A stretch of DNA of 64,000 nucleotides from positions 8,048,181-8,112,180 of the forward strand of contig OX424570.1 of NCBI GenBank assembly GCA_949152475.1, given 5' to 3'. Positions 23,730 to 36,122 of this stretch are shown here, in pieces; within the stretch, counting starts at the first letter, position 1, and every line of letters starts with the position of its first letter. A program made the translations under genes and the position numbers. The stretch is from Terebella lapidaria. Lineage: Eukaryota > Annelida > Polychaeta > Terebellida > Terebellidae. The notes beneath the pieces were generated by a model. That model saw only the letters and a list, made by a program, of their open reading frames with translations, was not told the origin of the DNA and searched no databases.

Positions 23730-24689
23730 CTGAAAAATGTTCATATTATTTATACAGTCCATCATATACAATTATTATTAACCTAGCGCGCACAATATTT
23801 GCTCTTGACGACAACCGTACGAACCCATGAGATAAGTGTGAGACATGTACACAGGCATCAGTTGCAAAGCAAAATATTAAAATGCATACCTAATTCACAT
23901 GTTGCAAAATATTAAACTGCATACTTATTTCACATGTTGTAAAACCTTTTGTTCTGAATGTTGTATAATAGTGATGGTATACAAAACAAATTCTCAGATT
24001 CGATTTGAATGTTGTTACCACTGACCATCTCGGATAAAATCTTCAATGGTGATTTGTTTTAGCGATAGTCCTTTCACTCGCCCTGGTCCTGAACATTCCA
24101 GATAACCAAGAACCTTGCCATTATACGTACTGGACAAGATGCCTTCGTCATATGCTATCTTCGCCCACAGCATTGAAACATCACAGTTGTACTTGCCTCC
24201 GTGGGTCCTCAAAGCCAACCCAGTAGAACTGTTTAGGAAACACCTGTTTGGTAAACTCGTAAGTGGATTGTCAATAATACCGAGACTCTCAAGTGTGTAA
24301 GGTATGAATTCAGCGTCAGGTACAGTTAACAGCAGGTTTTTGCCCATACTCAGCATTCTGAGTTTGACCAGTCCTGATAGCATAATTGGTGGTGTAATTG
24401 AGGTGATGTAGTTCCCCCACATATTAATTTCTAACAGCGTTGATGACCGGTTTAGGAAATTGGGGAACAATTTTAGCTTGTTGACTCTGATATCAATCGT
24501 TGAAATAACTTTTCCTGATGGGCTCCAATCCACAAACTCAACGTCATTTCTCTTCATTACCAAGACCTCGTCATTGTCTGGTATCAGATGCCATGGAATC
24601 TCCGGTAGATGTTGACGGACGAAAGAAATTCCAACACCAGTTTCAAAATTCAACTGAATCAGTATGAAGATGACCGTAGAATAGTACAT
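23479..24689 (-). CDS. Secreted leucine-rich-repeat protein with C-terminal PAN/apple domain, two exons
   Basis: Exon 1 is 24,689-24,026 and exon 2 is 23,729-23,479, separated by a 296 bp GT-AG intron. The donor (G then GTCAGT) and acceptor (TTTTTCAG) join in phase 1 to make an Asp codon, giving about 304 residues. Residues 1-20 look like a signal peptide (hydrophobic STVIFILIQL). About four degenerate LRRs cover residues 60-140. An LRRCT-like cap follows (YNCDVSMLWAKI ... LECSGPG, with an L.G..L run). Exon 2 encodes a PAN/apple-like domain with the Cys spacing CALN ... CANAC ... CVAF ... LC. LRR and PAN modules usually bind protein or carbohydrate ligands outside the cell; the ligand here is unknown. 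A hidden third exon cannot be excluded. The PAN exon has a broken duplicate at 53.3 and 56.0 kb. Confidence 0.75.
23730..24025 (-). other. Intron of the LRR-PAN gene
   Basis: GTCAGT donor and TTTTTCAG acceptor on the minus strand. It contains a 38-bp direct duplication (GCAAAATATTAAA...CACATGTT) at 23,866-23,940. Confidence 0.7.
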
Positions 24690-27200
24690 ATTCGGATTTG
24701 TAGTTTATCCTGAATGATTTCATAGGACTACAGTAACCACGTCCAATGAATTCCACATGAGAATGTAAAAGCTGTTGCGCAGGGCAGTGTCGAGGAATAT
24801 TAATGTGCTTGCCACGTAATCACTACTAATACATTATATCCAGTGGAAACTTTTCTTGCAAATATAAGATATATAAGAACGAAGACATGGACATGATTAG
24901 TCACTTTACACCATTGCAATAATCGAATCCATTAGCGGTGGATAAAGCCTCAACTAAGCCCATTTTTAATAAACAATGGATCTTAGGTATTGTGTAATCA
25001 GGCTTGCGGTGTAATCAGTCTTCTTAACATTGATACGATGCTCTTTGAACATGCTTCGTAATAATCTTTTGAAAACAAATTTAACGCCAAACATGCCACA
25101 CCATCATGATAACCTTTGCTGGTGACATCGAAAACCAAGTTGAAAGCTTCTCGAATGATTTATTTGACAGAGCAGAGATGTAATTGTGATCAGACAAACA
25201 TTCTTCCCCGAAGCATTCTGACAATTCAATAACAAGTAATTTCAACATGACGAGTGTATCACGCAGATGAGGTTATTAGGTTTTTGGCATGTACGGGCGG
25301 ATCCAAGTGAAGTATATGAAGATACAATTTTAGGAAGATGTACAGATTGAAATGTGTTGGGAAGAACAGGAACTTTGCTGTTGTGTTTGATCTAACTTAA
25401 GGTATCTCGTTTGTATGGACAGTATACAAAAATAAACACCTACGTCGTGTGATTATTATTCGCTTCTTGAGCAGTTTTTATGGCACATGTTAGTAGAACC
25501 TGCTAGAAGAATTTCAGGCACTGCTGAAACATGTGCCCTTGCAAACAATGTAATTTACAGACACAAATTAACGCATCTCATGCAGGATGGATTCGTTTGC
25601 ATTGTAAATGCAGCAGTGTGGTGCGTACTGAATATCATTAAAATGGCGATAGATCAAACGAGGGCGGAGATAAAAACTTGGATGAATCGCATAATCAAAA
25701 TTCCCGGCCACAATAATTAGTTAATTTTTTACCGTTCTCAATCTATCAATAATTATATAGTCATGTTGAATTGTTTGAGTAAGTTGAACATGCACATGAC
25801 ACTTCATTATTCGTGTGTTTAATGTCAAAAATACATCATGAGAATGATTATATATATTTGTTACAAATGTGAACAATATACACAAACAACCTCTATTTTT
25901 TACTATATTAAAACTTATTATAGATTTACAAATCATAAGCATGTGTAAACGTGTTTGGAATGTGATTATTTGCATATTTCATGTGTACAGGCTAACCTAT
26001 TTACGCTTAACACCAAATGAAGTGCTTATCAGCTAGTGCGGACAGGAGAGGAGAGGAAAAGTGAGAAATCGTGTCAGTCAGGTCACGAGGCAGCAATGCC
26101 ATAACTTCTATCGATATCTGCTGCTTATTTCCGCTGACACATCTAGCAATAGCGCAGAGGTAATAAATAGTGGACACCAACGACCTAATAACGGAGAAAT
26201 ATTGCACACCACAAGCAGGGCGTGTACTAGCATACGGTGAAAAGCATATATCAATAGCAATTCATGATTGTTAGAGATAATGTATTTGATAAAGTCAATT
26301 TATGATTTTTTATTACCTTTCATGGACTCCAACTGAGTTTTTTCTCCATTACCTGGACTATTTCAATTGACTTCTCTGACTCAGAATACATTGCTTTCGG
26401 TGGGTTGATAGAAAATTAGCTGCATTTGTCACTGGTAAAAATTGATATATCCATGATGAAATCAAACTGTTCTGGACTGGCACCGAGTAGCTGGGGGGGG
26501 GGGGGTACATCTTGGCTGTCTGGTCAGGTATAGTCCTTAAGTCTCTGACCTCCCACAAAACACGCGAGTTCTTGTTGTGCACGTTGTAAAAAGTCAATTC
26601 GAAATCATGAAGAAACTGGATGCTTAGAATTCAATAATTTTGGAATAGAAACGAACAGAGTTAGATTTAGTATGGTTGTCCAATATACTCAACGATTTTC
26701 CAATCTCGAGACGATTGATCCAAGAAGAAAACACATCACTGCAGGCACTGAACTGGGATATCACATTGTACTACCACAAACCAACCGAGCCATTTATCCA
26801 ACACACTGGTAACACATGATAAGTCCCAGTCAATAGCCCCACATCAAGGGGCTCAGTTGCACAGTTCAAAAACACCAGGTTTCATTGATATCTGTATTAG
26901 ATTGCTGTAAAAGTTCTGTTCGTAAGGTGCACCTATAACGTGCACCTATGATTACAGTGACGTGAAAATAAATACACGGAACTGATTACTGTATCACAGA
27001 GAAGCTTACCTGACAAATACGATACCTATGGTATGATTTGTAGCTGTGATGCGATGCGTGTGGTACAGACTTTAAAAATTGTGGCAAATTTAATAGAGGG
27101 ACCTAATAATATCCTAAAATGTAACAAATTATATATAACAATAACTCAACATAACAGTATGCTAGATCTAGTATCGTCCTTTATACGAGGCAGTGGAGGA
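24690..27200. other. Upstream of the LRR-PAN gene; no gene recognised
   Basis: Only short open frames occur, including a 77-codon plus frame at 25,487 without recognisable domain. 26,650-26,930 is the inverted match of 3,270-3,590. A G12 tract lies near 26,493. No promoter element could be assigned with confidence. Confidence 0.4.
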
Positions 27201-27214
27201 TGGTGGGATATCCG

Positions 27215-27413
27215 ATAAGAAATGACTTTCTTACCATAATTATTATAGTTCAGATGCCGGTAATGTAGTTCGAAGTGAACGGCTTTTCTCGCAAACCATC
27301 GTGTTCTAATTGGAGAAACTTTCAGTGAAAAATCGGGTTGGCCCGACAGGGACTCGAATCACGGACAATACGCTCACAGAGTCACTGCTCTACCAATTCA
27401 GCTACCGGGGCTC
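27215..27413 (-). mobile_element. tRNA-derived SINE
   Basis: Read on the minus strand, the head resembles a tRNA. GGAGCCC begins the acceptor stem, TAGCTGAATTGG fits the A box and GATTCGAGTCC the B box of RNA polymerase III. The acceptor stem pairs in only about four of seven positions and the anticodon stem is poor, so this is not a functional tRNA. A non-tRNA body of about 115 bp follows (GATTTTTCACTGAAAG onward), as in SINEs. Confidence 0.65.
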
Positions 27414-27659
27414 CTTAATTTACTAATAAAAGTTTGATTATTTTATCACGTTTTGTTATAATTATATTGATGAAAATTCGTTTTGTCAGATGTGTATTAG
27501 CACAACACATGCACATTGCTCAAGTGTGTAAATTGATATATCGATATATTGTGTTCTTGAAATGACTGAAACGTTTCTGGAGCAATGCATTGAATTGAAG
27601 ATACTTGAGCAACAAAGTCGCAACAAAGATAAACGCTAAGATTAATCTTAGGATTGATA

Positions 27660-27857
27660 ACAAGGATATGTTATACCAAGACTTAGAGCTGCGTTTAAGA
27701 AATTCTATGGACGTCATCATGATCTGGTTGATAAATACAACAAATCCATGTCTGCCATGCAACTAGATCTATTTTCATGCTAATTTTGGGGAATTCATGA
27801 CGGGTGCCACTAGTGGGCAGGAAATGCTCACTCTTTCCGGAACACCTGATACGTATC
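27660..27857 (+). pseudogene. Reverse transcriptase C-terminal fragment, copy 2
   Basis: The plus-strand frame from QGYVIPRL through FKKFYGRHHDLVDKY to FSC and a TAA stop near 27,783 is nearly the same as the end of the minus-strand copy at 11,208. The same 3' UTR (GGGGAATTCATGACGGGTGCC, about 27,788) follows. The fragment ends abruptly at 27,857, where an unrelated repeat (27,858-27,975, matching 18,470-18,580 inverted) begins. It is 5' truncated, with no catalytic motif. Confidence 0.75.
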
Positions 27858-27975
27858 TCTTGATTCTCCACATCATTTTGGGATGTGTCTAATTCCATGT
27901 CCAGAAAATTCGTGCTTCGCTGATCAATAAACCTAAACAATGATATGCCACCAAAGCATGCACCATAGCATTTGA
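27858..27975 (+). repeat. Dispersed repeat matching 18,470-18,580 (inverted) and 33,715-33,830 (direct)
   Basis: The shared anchors are CTTGATTCTCCA and CAGAAAATTCGTGCTT. Its left junction with the RT fragment is sharp. Confidence 0.6.
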
Positions 27976-28539
27976 GACAAGAAAATGCAGCTAACTGCGG
28001 GAGACGACATTAGAGCTCGAGCACATCATCAGCACCACGACAGCTGAATGTATCTTACACAACGTTACCCCCCCCCCCTTCTGCAAAAAAAGAAAGAAAA
28101 TTGAACCACACCATGCCCCCATATGATTCCAATTCATTCCCTATATTATGATGAAACACATAGGCGTACTTAAATCATATTCCTAATGAGTAAACATTTA
28201 TTTTGAACTCAATGAAACAGATACGCCTGATAAAATGATATTGAACCTCAATAGAATATCCTTAAAATATTGGATACTATGATGAATATCTGCATCTGAT
28301 ATCATGATATAAATAACACATACATACAGAGCAAATTAAAAGACCAGTTTAAAATAAAAAGGTTTTGCAACCCAGCATGGAACACGTCTCAAGTGATAAA
28401 ATATGTCAGATTACGGTAAATGTAGTCGTGGTATCGCAGACGAATCGTTGTGTTTACTTCATAATGCCAAAGAAGGCCACAAGCAAAGTTACATGTACAT
28501 GCATGCACAAAATGCTGCACAGCAAATTGTGTGTTCCAA

Positions 28540-28640
28540 AGTACGCGTCATTGCGGTAAAATTTGCTTTGCATTCTGGGAACGTGAATTTCCATCGGCTC
28601 CGCCATTTTGACGTTTTTCAGACGAGCTGACCGTTTTGCG
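28540..28640. promoter_or_regulatory. Possible housekeeping-type promoter motifs (YY1-like, ZNF143-like)
   Basis: CCGCCATTTT at about 28,601-28,610 matches the complement of the YY1 consensus, and GCATTCTGGGAA at about 28,571 resembles part of a ZNF143 site. Such pairs mark TATA-less promoters in animals. No gene is recognised on either side, so this could be chance or a mobile-element promoter. Confidence 0.2.
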
Positions 28641-28844
28641 TAATTTTCTCAAACCTAACACATCGATTTATGCATTATATATCTGTGGAATATTCAAAGG
28701 TTGCCATCAAATCGAGAGATTTTATGTCAAGGACGAAGAAAATCCTCATTTGAAGTAGGTGAACAAAGGTTTATATGCCAAAACGGGCGTCGATAGGTTG
28801 GCATGAAACCTCCATAAAAAAGTCAGCACATAGACATGTAGAGG

Positions 28845-28865
28845 GTTGGGGGCTTCGCCCCCAAC
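28845..28865. other. Perfect hairpin TTGGGGGCTTCGCCCCCAA
   Basis: Eight-base arms TTGGGGGC and GCCCCCAA around a TTC loop. Such GC-rich hairpins are common near the ends of metazoan transposons; the element itself is not delimited here. Confidence 0.5.
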
Positions 28866-28869
28866 GCTC

Positions 28870-29387
28870 TAATGTCAAAAAGACGTCATTGAAAAGGAAT
28901 GTCCCTATTGACTCAATACCATCATTTTTTTCTCTCCCACTCTGATCTAGAATGGCCTAATTGGATTCTGATGGAGGATTCGCGAGAGAACAGGGCATCT
29001 GAGAGCGTCTGTAATCTGTGATCATCCGCCTGTCAGTCACAGAACTCCTGACGATGGCATCTGACATTTCAGCCTGTGGTCGTTTCTTGTTCTTGAACCC
29101 ATCTTGTTGGATGTAGGTGAAGCGATTCGAAGGATGCTAATCATGCGGAGGTAATGAAGCATATAATAGCATATTTCACAGCTTCAATACCACCTTCAAT
29201 GGTATGTGAGTTCAACCATCTTGTTCAATACATGAATGTCTGACACGTTGTGATACCAGACAAAGGATCATATGCTTTTTCTTACATATGTATGAACTAT
29301 ATGAGTTTCGTCGTTACATCACATTAGCCAGTACTGTCTATGGCAATGTGTTGTAATTTTTTTTTCTTACACTGATATGAGCTGGAC
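28870..29387. other. Gene-free; diverged copy of the GTCCTGACGGTGGCA repeat
   Basis: About 28,960-29,080 (CTGTAATCTGTGATCAT ... AGAACTCCTGACGATGGCA) is related to 16,130-16,200, 18,770-18,830, 33,460-33,540 and 44,150-44,220. Nothing else is recognisable. Confidence 0.45.
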
Positions 29388-29391
29388 TTAA

Positions 29392-30096
29392 CCTTTTCGC
29401 TACTGACCCACACCTCAGCCTCCATACTGAGCCGATTCATATATGATTTGATAGGATTTTTTATGTCTGATTAATTTCATTTAAAGATGTTTCAGAATAA
29501 TTATGAGTGAAAATGAAGCCATAATATACTTCGCTATTTTTGTATAATATTCTTTTCAACCCTGTGCCATTGGTAAGCATGGACACAAAACAAAAAACTT
29601 AACCAAACAAATGGCTGTGGTTCCAGTTTCTTTACCATACAGCCATTTTCGTATTTTTGACGAAATATAACCCAATACGTTTGACTTGAGTACTTGTAGT
29701 CTTCTTTATTTGTGATGAAGTGAATCTCGTAGTTTTTTATAGTGCTTACAGCATGTCAATATGTTGATTAGTTATGAAGATATAAAAGTTTTAGTGGAAA
29801 TTGTTTGTAGTCCGGCCCATTGTAATCAGTAATTGTGACGTCACAAGGCTAATGGCAAGTTAATTATTCAATTGCCTAAACAGTCAATTACACTTCTAAA
29901 TTTCAATCGATGACAATATGTATATGCCAGTTTAGCGCGTAGGTACATTTTCAGTCATATATAGCAGTAAATACGATCAGTCGATAACTCTCTATACATT
30001 TATTGGTTGCCAAAGTTATGGTTACGCAGCGTAACCATCAGTACAGCAGCATGGGTGTGGTATGGTTACGCAGCATAACCATGAGTAGTGAAAAGT
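29392..30096. mobile_element. piggyBac-like MITE, TTAA target duplication
   Basis: TTAA at 29,388-29,391 and at 30,097-30,100 brackets a 705 bp segment whose ends, CCTTTTCGCTACT and AGTAGTGAAAAGT, are inverted complements with one or two mismatches. TTAA duplication and this style of terminus are characteristic of the piggyBac superfamily. No transposase frame is present. Two closely spaced hairpins lie just inside the right end. Confidence 0.75.
30018..30082. other. Twin hairpins inside the right end of the piggyBac-like MITE
   Basis: 30,018-30,038 has perfect nine-base arms ATGGTTACG and CGTAACCAT with a CAG loop. 30,062-30,082 repeats it with one mismatch. Their position next to the terminus suggests subterminal transposase-binding sites, which is inference. 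Confidence 0.6.
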
Positions 30097-30100
30097 TTAA

Positions 30101-32390
30101 AGTTGGGTCCTTAATAAGGTACCATCATCCATAACAAATGAAACAACTTCACTAGAAATATGACAAGGGGAAATTAAGAGGGAAAACCAGGTTGGAATAT
30201 ACATAAAACATCGTTTGACTGCAGAATTGTGAACTTGTATATTGCAGAAAGAAGAGCATCACTTTCTGTTCTCTTGGTATGCAGAATGTGTACTGATTTA
30301 CCGCACTGCATGGATTGTAAAAAAAAACTGATGAGCTCTTCTCCGAATAGAGTTTGTGGTTCATAAAATCACCAGCTCGCTATATATCTTCACTGAACAG
30401 GTTTCTAAATAGTTACATTTGAAATCCAGTTTCTGCCTGTCAATCCCACTGCCATATACATGTAGGCTATATGGTGTACAAACATAACACGCAGGTGAAG
30501 TAGTGCAAATACCTTAAAATATCTTTACTGGGTACCTGTTGATTGAACTAATAAACGGTATGTGGTTTGTTTTAAATGTGCTTTATCACACCAACTGCAT
30601 CACCAGCTGATATCAACAGAGTGGCTGTGTTTGCATGAGATAAGATTGTTGCCTCGGATTTGGGTGGTATGCAACAGTAACCTGAAGTAGAGTGGATATA
30701 TAAGACTAGTGGTTGTTTGTAACAATCGGACAGACGTTGTCCACCATTGAGTGTTGTTGGTTCACAAAATCGTCAAACACTCTCTTCACTGATAACCAGC
30801 TTTTCTTCTTGTTACTTGCAGCATCGGTGTGAACTTTTATTTACTGAAACTAGGGGCTTGTTCTACACAACATGTGCTATATCTTGTCTACACTGATAAA
30901 CATAATATAACACAACAATTTTTGCACTGTAGGTTCTTAACTTTTATGTATCCACACAAAGGGTGCTAGTTATCCTAGTAAATTCATATAATGTTGTACG
31001 AAAACTGGCTATTTATGTAATGAGAAATATTATGTGTATAACTTCGAATGACTATAGCCATAAAACTGGTATGTGTTTCATTTCTAGACTTCTGTGTCTT
31101 GTCCAGTCCATGTGATTTCATTCACAACGTTATTGAAAGTATCATCGCTTCACATCTAAACGAACGACTTTAATATTGATGTGGCAATAGAAGAGGTTCA
31201 AGTAGATTGTCAAATTTTTAGATTGTGATTCCATTGGATGCTATATGTTGAACATGAATCCAACATTTAGTCATATCCTGATATCACACCCAATTGTATG
31301 TACTTCAATCATTGTCTTAATCATACCATTCCGATTTGAAAACTTTCGGTCTTGAACTGATTTTCTGGTTATCTCTTTATTTACTTATACTGTATGATAT
31401 TGCGACAAAAACCCGACAAAAATCAGTGGTAGGCACTGAGTGGAGAATTGTATCAAGATGAGAAAAAATCTATTACGTTAGGTGTTTGTAGTTCAGTGAA
31501 GTACAGATTTCCAATGTGAATTGCATACTTCATACACCAGTAACTGTTTAACAAGGCTCATTCTACTAACGTTGTAAATATTTTCCGATATCGGTTAATG
31601 AGAGTTCTGCAAAGTGTCCTGAAACGTTCATCTTTTATAATTTGATCAGTTGCAATGTGCCTTTAATCGTTGAGGACGATTCGTTGAGAATGAATGGGAT
31701 GAAATCTAAAACCCGACTTGCCATTTATTTCATTTGCACACATTGTATTTCATGTTATAATGTATGGTTCATATGATATTGTGAACTGGAGAACTAATCA
31801 TTATTTCGCTGCTTCGTCCACCCACTTCAATGGTTTCTCACATGGATAACCGAGACCGGACATGAGCAGTAGTATGGATTGAATTGTGTATCTGTGATCT
31901 CGTGAGGATCTGGCAAAATGAATTTCACTCAATTATCAAGGTTGGTTTGTCACAGACGCCCACATGCTTGTAGTCGAATCAGCAAAAAATACTAGGCTTG
32001 AACTCAGATGGGAGAAGCAAGTCGTGAAAACAAATACATGTCTCATGTTAGTGCTGAATATATTAACCATGTGTTCTACAACACCAATATCAGAAATTTA
32101 TTTGGAAATGTATGAGTGAAAAAAAGATAAAGCAAATTTGATATTCGATTTGGGTCCGACAGTTTGAGATTCATTTGAATGGATCATTATACATCTATCT
32201 GTTCGTGACCAGGAAGGCGATGAGGGATTAGAATTGATGAAAAACTAAATCATGCCCAAGAATTACAGAGCTCTTGCCCATATTTCACATATCCTTTCCA
32301 ATGCTATCAGCCATACAAGTGAATTTTGACATTAATTACCTTTGTGTGGCAGGAAGAAGACATTCACTAATCTGATGCTCTGACTGGTAC
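30101..32390. other. Gene-free stretch
   Basis: No RNA gene, domain-bearing frame or element border was recognised; frames are short and stop-rich on both strands. Confidence 0.4.
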
Positions 32391-32735
32391 TTAAGTTATG
32401 CATCCAAACCAGAAGTAATCTATGTGTTTGTAAACGTTATCTGTTGAGATAGTGACTGCTGGATAAGTTTAGGAACCACTAGCCTTCTGTTCTGGGTTAC
32501 ATTTATCACTGCTTCATGACAGTGCTTTGATGGTTCAGTATTTTATGGTAATTTGCACAGTTACTGGATCAAAAGAATTTAAATTGGTAGAAATGTTGTG
32601 TTGATATCACAAGTCCATGAGATGCAAGAATTTGAGAAAAAAAAAACGAACAGGAACGAAATATATCAACTCTTTTTGGGAGTTTTGCGATAACACCGTC
32701 TGAAGCTGTACGCGTCCTAAAACTATTGGAATTTA
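32391..32735 (+). repeat. Dispersed repeat, direct copy at 36,195-36,500
   Basis: Shared anchors are AGAAGTAATCTATGTG, GATAGTGACTG / GATAGCGACTG and TGCGATAACAC. The first ~120 bp also occur at 48,030-48,150 and inverted at 6,490-6,590. Confidence 0.7.
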
Positions 32736-35489
32736 TCCAACATTTAAACAGTATGTTGACGTCATATAGCCTCTATTTAAATCATATAATTGCGAGAGGA
32801 ACAGTGCACGCAATTTCAACTTTTTTCGTCTGATGAAAAATGTATATTGCCAGCCCATGGTGATATATCTGTGCCTTTTGCTGTATTGAGTTGGCCGGAC
32901 CTCTTCTTCATTTCCAAAACAAAGAATACATTTTAGGTCTCTATTGGCATCAACAGTTGAATGGTTAACGTGGTGAATATTTGATGTGTATATGCAACCC
33001 ACATATTAATCTTTTTTGTCGCACCAAGGGGAACCACTCAGGTAATAAACGATCACGTAAAAGGCCATAAAAGAACAAACTGGAAGCATACAGTGGTTAA
33101 TCTCGGCACAAACGAAGAACAATGAGTCATAAAGGAACAGACATAATAATTTAGTGCCTAGAATATCGCTATTTAGCCCCCCCCCCCCCAAAAAAAAAGA
33201 GAGAAATATACACTTTTTAGAGGTAGCCTGATATCTCAGTATTTGTAAAATAAACTATGTATGCATATGCTGTGCTATATTCAGATTAAAAATACTGACA
33301 GACCGGAAATCTATCCCTACTGGATCTTGATCATAATATGTCGGCTGAGTTTGATCCAAATTACAAATCAAAGACACTAGGAATTGCTGCCTACCCGACA
33401 AGTCCATGAGTCCATGAGATGCAAGAACTGAACAGACGTTGAAAAAAAAGTCTGAGTGCCACCGTCAGGACTTCTGTGATTGACAGTCTCATGATTACAG
33501 ACTACAGACCATCCCAATTCCTATTTCACTCGCAAATATTCCATCAGAATTCAGTTAGATGAAACCAGATATAATCACGGGTATCTCAATTTTCCTCCCA
33601 AAAAAACCTTTCTAATTCGATGAATTCTATAGGGTTATTTTCTTGTATATTTGCCTATGGACAATATAATCCATCAGAATGGAGTAGCGAGGCGAATGCC
33701 GCCAAATATTGTCTCTCTTGATTCTCCAAGTCATTTTGGGATGTGTCTAATTCCTATTCCAGAAAATCCGTGCTTTGCTGATCAAAAAACCTAAACAATG
33801 ATTTGCCACCATAGCATGGATACGTTCAACCAGCATTAACATAACAATACAATTAAATGATATTGTATAAAATAATACCCTTTCCACTTACTACTAATTG
33901 AAAAATTAGTCAAAAGAAACACGGTATTGACTTTTCGAGCTAAAACAGATGATTGGGAAGACCCATTTATAAGTGATGGGTTTCTCTCGTGTGGCGCAAC
34001 GGAGATGATATCAGAAACCACCAACAGCTGGACACTACAATTCTCCATGAAGCAGTCACATCTTATATCCATCCAATACCGAGAACACTGACTCAGGAGG
34101 ACCGAGCGACGTGAGACAAATCTTGTCCATCAGGTCACTGAACATCGTGAGAAAAATTCACAATGATTTATTCTCAATATGGTTTTGCGGACAAGATCCC
34201 AACGCTGCTTCTCTGTCTGCTGCATTTTTGTGTTATCAAAATGGGTAAGCGAAAAAGAAAAACATTCTGTGTCCGATTCTAGAAGATCAAGTTCAATTAG
34301 AAGTGCATAAATAAGAAACTGCACATTTTACAGGTTATAGCAAGATTATGTCGAAAAGCATCTGAGATTAGTGCCTAACCGTGTTATGCTTCGCTAATCC
34401 AATATTTCAAAGGATTATTAACTATGTATGGTTACTTTTCGTGATTGTTTCAAATGAGACCACGTGACTAAAACGATAGAGCATCATGTCCGAGTTGTAA
34501 ATACAAGTTTCAGTTGATGTTATTCTGACCTCGCCAGATGGCGCGCATCGCTCGATCATGCACTTGGACAGTAACTGTTTCCAAGGCGTGCGCTTGGTCT
34601 TTTGATAATTTGACACCTGACATATCTCTTCAAGAGGGCAAATTCGGGTTGCTGCTTCAGAATTTTATTGATTTTGACTGTGATTGTATGAATGACAGAC
34701 ATGAATGATGAAAATAAGCGTACTTTTGCGCTTGAATTTATGTCTGGAAGTCAATATGAACCGGCTCCTTTGGAAGAACGTGACACATTGTCACTGACAA
34801 TGCTGCTCGCAAGGTGACGGGATAGGGATTGGGAAAACGAACGCCTATGCATTCTTTTTGGACCGCATAGCTACAACACGAAACTCGCCAAAAGCGTGCA
34901 GTCAATAATAATTCTGTAGTGGTTAGTGAATGGCATATATGATTTTAGTTTGACGGAATTGTCCACACAGTTTATAATAAGACGAATATAACTTTCCAAC
35001 GAGTGAAGATAGTCACGCATCAGTCTGCGAAAGTCAATATTCGTATGATATCAACCTTTGACCAAAAATATAATCAGATTCGTCTATGTCAATTATATAC
35101 CCAAATTACAACATTTTGATTAACTGAGCCCCTAGTCATTTAAGCCATATTCCTACGATGCAAATGCACAATACCGTGTGCAGATCAAAAGTTCAATGTC
35201 GGAGACTAAATTAACAAGGATGAAGATATTGCCAGCCCAACAAGTAGGCCCAACACATCCCCAGTGGGACGAGTTTCCAAACATGTATGAATACTTGCTG
35301 ACGATGCCCCGTTCATGTCACCCTCGTCCGAACGACCCCCAGCAGATAACAGGCAACCCTAGGTTTGCCCGGGGACTATTAGTCGCTCAGCCCGATTTTT
35401 CCAACTATTTAGATCTTTTTGGAGATTGAACTTTTCACCGAAATTCCCAGGTAGTCTCTGAACTGCTGTGACAACGATTTGTTTTACCA

Positions 35490-35760
35490 AGACTAATAGC
35501 GGCTTTCAAGAAATTCTATTGACGTCATCACAATCTGGTTGATAAGTACAGTAAATCTGTCACCAGGATGCAACAAAACCTTTTTGCATGTTAATGTTTT
35601 GGAATTCCTGACGGGTGCCACATGTGGGGCAGGAAATGCTAACTTTTTCCAGAACACCTGATTGCACCTCCTAATGGCCATTATATTGGAGGATCATGAA
35701 TGTCCATTGACTTTGTTAGCTCGGAATACTTTGTACTTGGGTATTGGTTCCATGTTTATT
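35490..35760 (+). pseudogene. Reverse transcriptase C-terminal fragment, copy 3
   Basis: The plus-strand frame reads VLPRLIAAFKKFY, then an in-frame stop at the position of the usual Gly, then RHHNLVDKY and a final TAA near 35,595. The 3' UTR with CAGAACACCTGATT and the CTCGGAATACTT block follows. It is 5' truncated and carries a nonsense mutation. Confidence 0.75.
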
Positions 35761-36014
35761 GGCTACGGTACAGCCCTCTCACCTCACGGCAGACAAATAA
35801 ATTTACTGCCATATCTTTGCCGTAGTACAATTCGTCCATGGAATCGGTCTTGGAATATGAATTTGTCTGTTTGTCGGTATCCATTTCTACTTTCCTAGAT
35901 CCCGTCACAGGAAAAAGTAATACAATGTATGCTAAATAGCTTGTCCCGACCAGTTTTCATGTGATAAAATCCGATTGCATTTTCTTCAAACTGTAAAATT
36001 CATATTTCCACCAC

Positions 36015-36122
36015 CTCGAGACCAATTCCAACATAGTTCCCAATATCATTAAAAATATTTTATTTTGCCTCGTGACCAATTCCAACATAGTTCCCAATAT
36101 CATTAAAAATATTTTATTTTGC
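36015..36122 (+). repeat. Tandem duplication, 2 x 54 bp
   Basis: ACCAATTCCAACATAGTTCC begins at 36,021 and again at 36,075, and the two units are almost identical, indicating a recent event. Confidence 0.9.

Noticed and set aside
25487..25720. 77-codon plus-strand frame starting MLVEPARR
   Set aside because: Looks protein-like at first, but no family, splice partner or conserved copy was found.
27330..27413. Functional tRNA gene
   Set aside because: A and B boxes are present, but acceptor, anticodon and T stems are badly mispaired and a SINE-like body follows.
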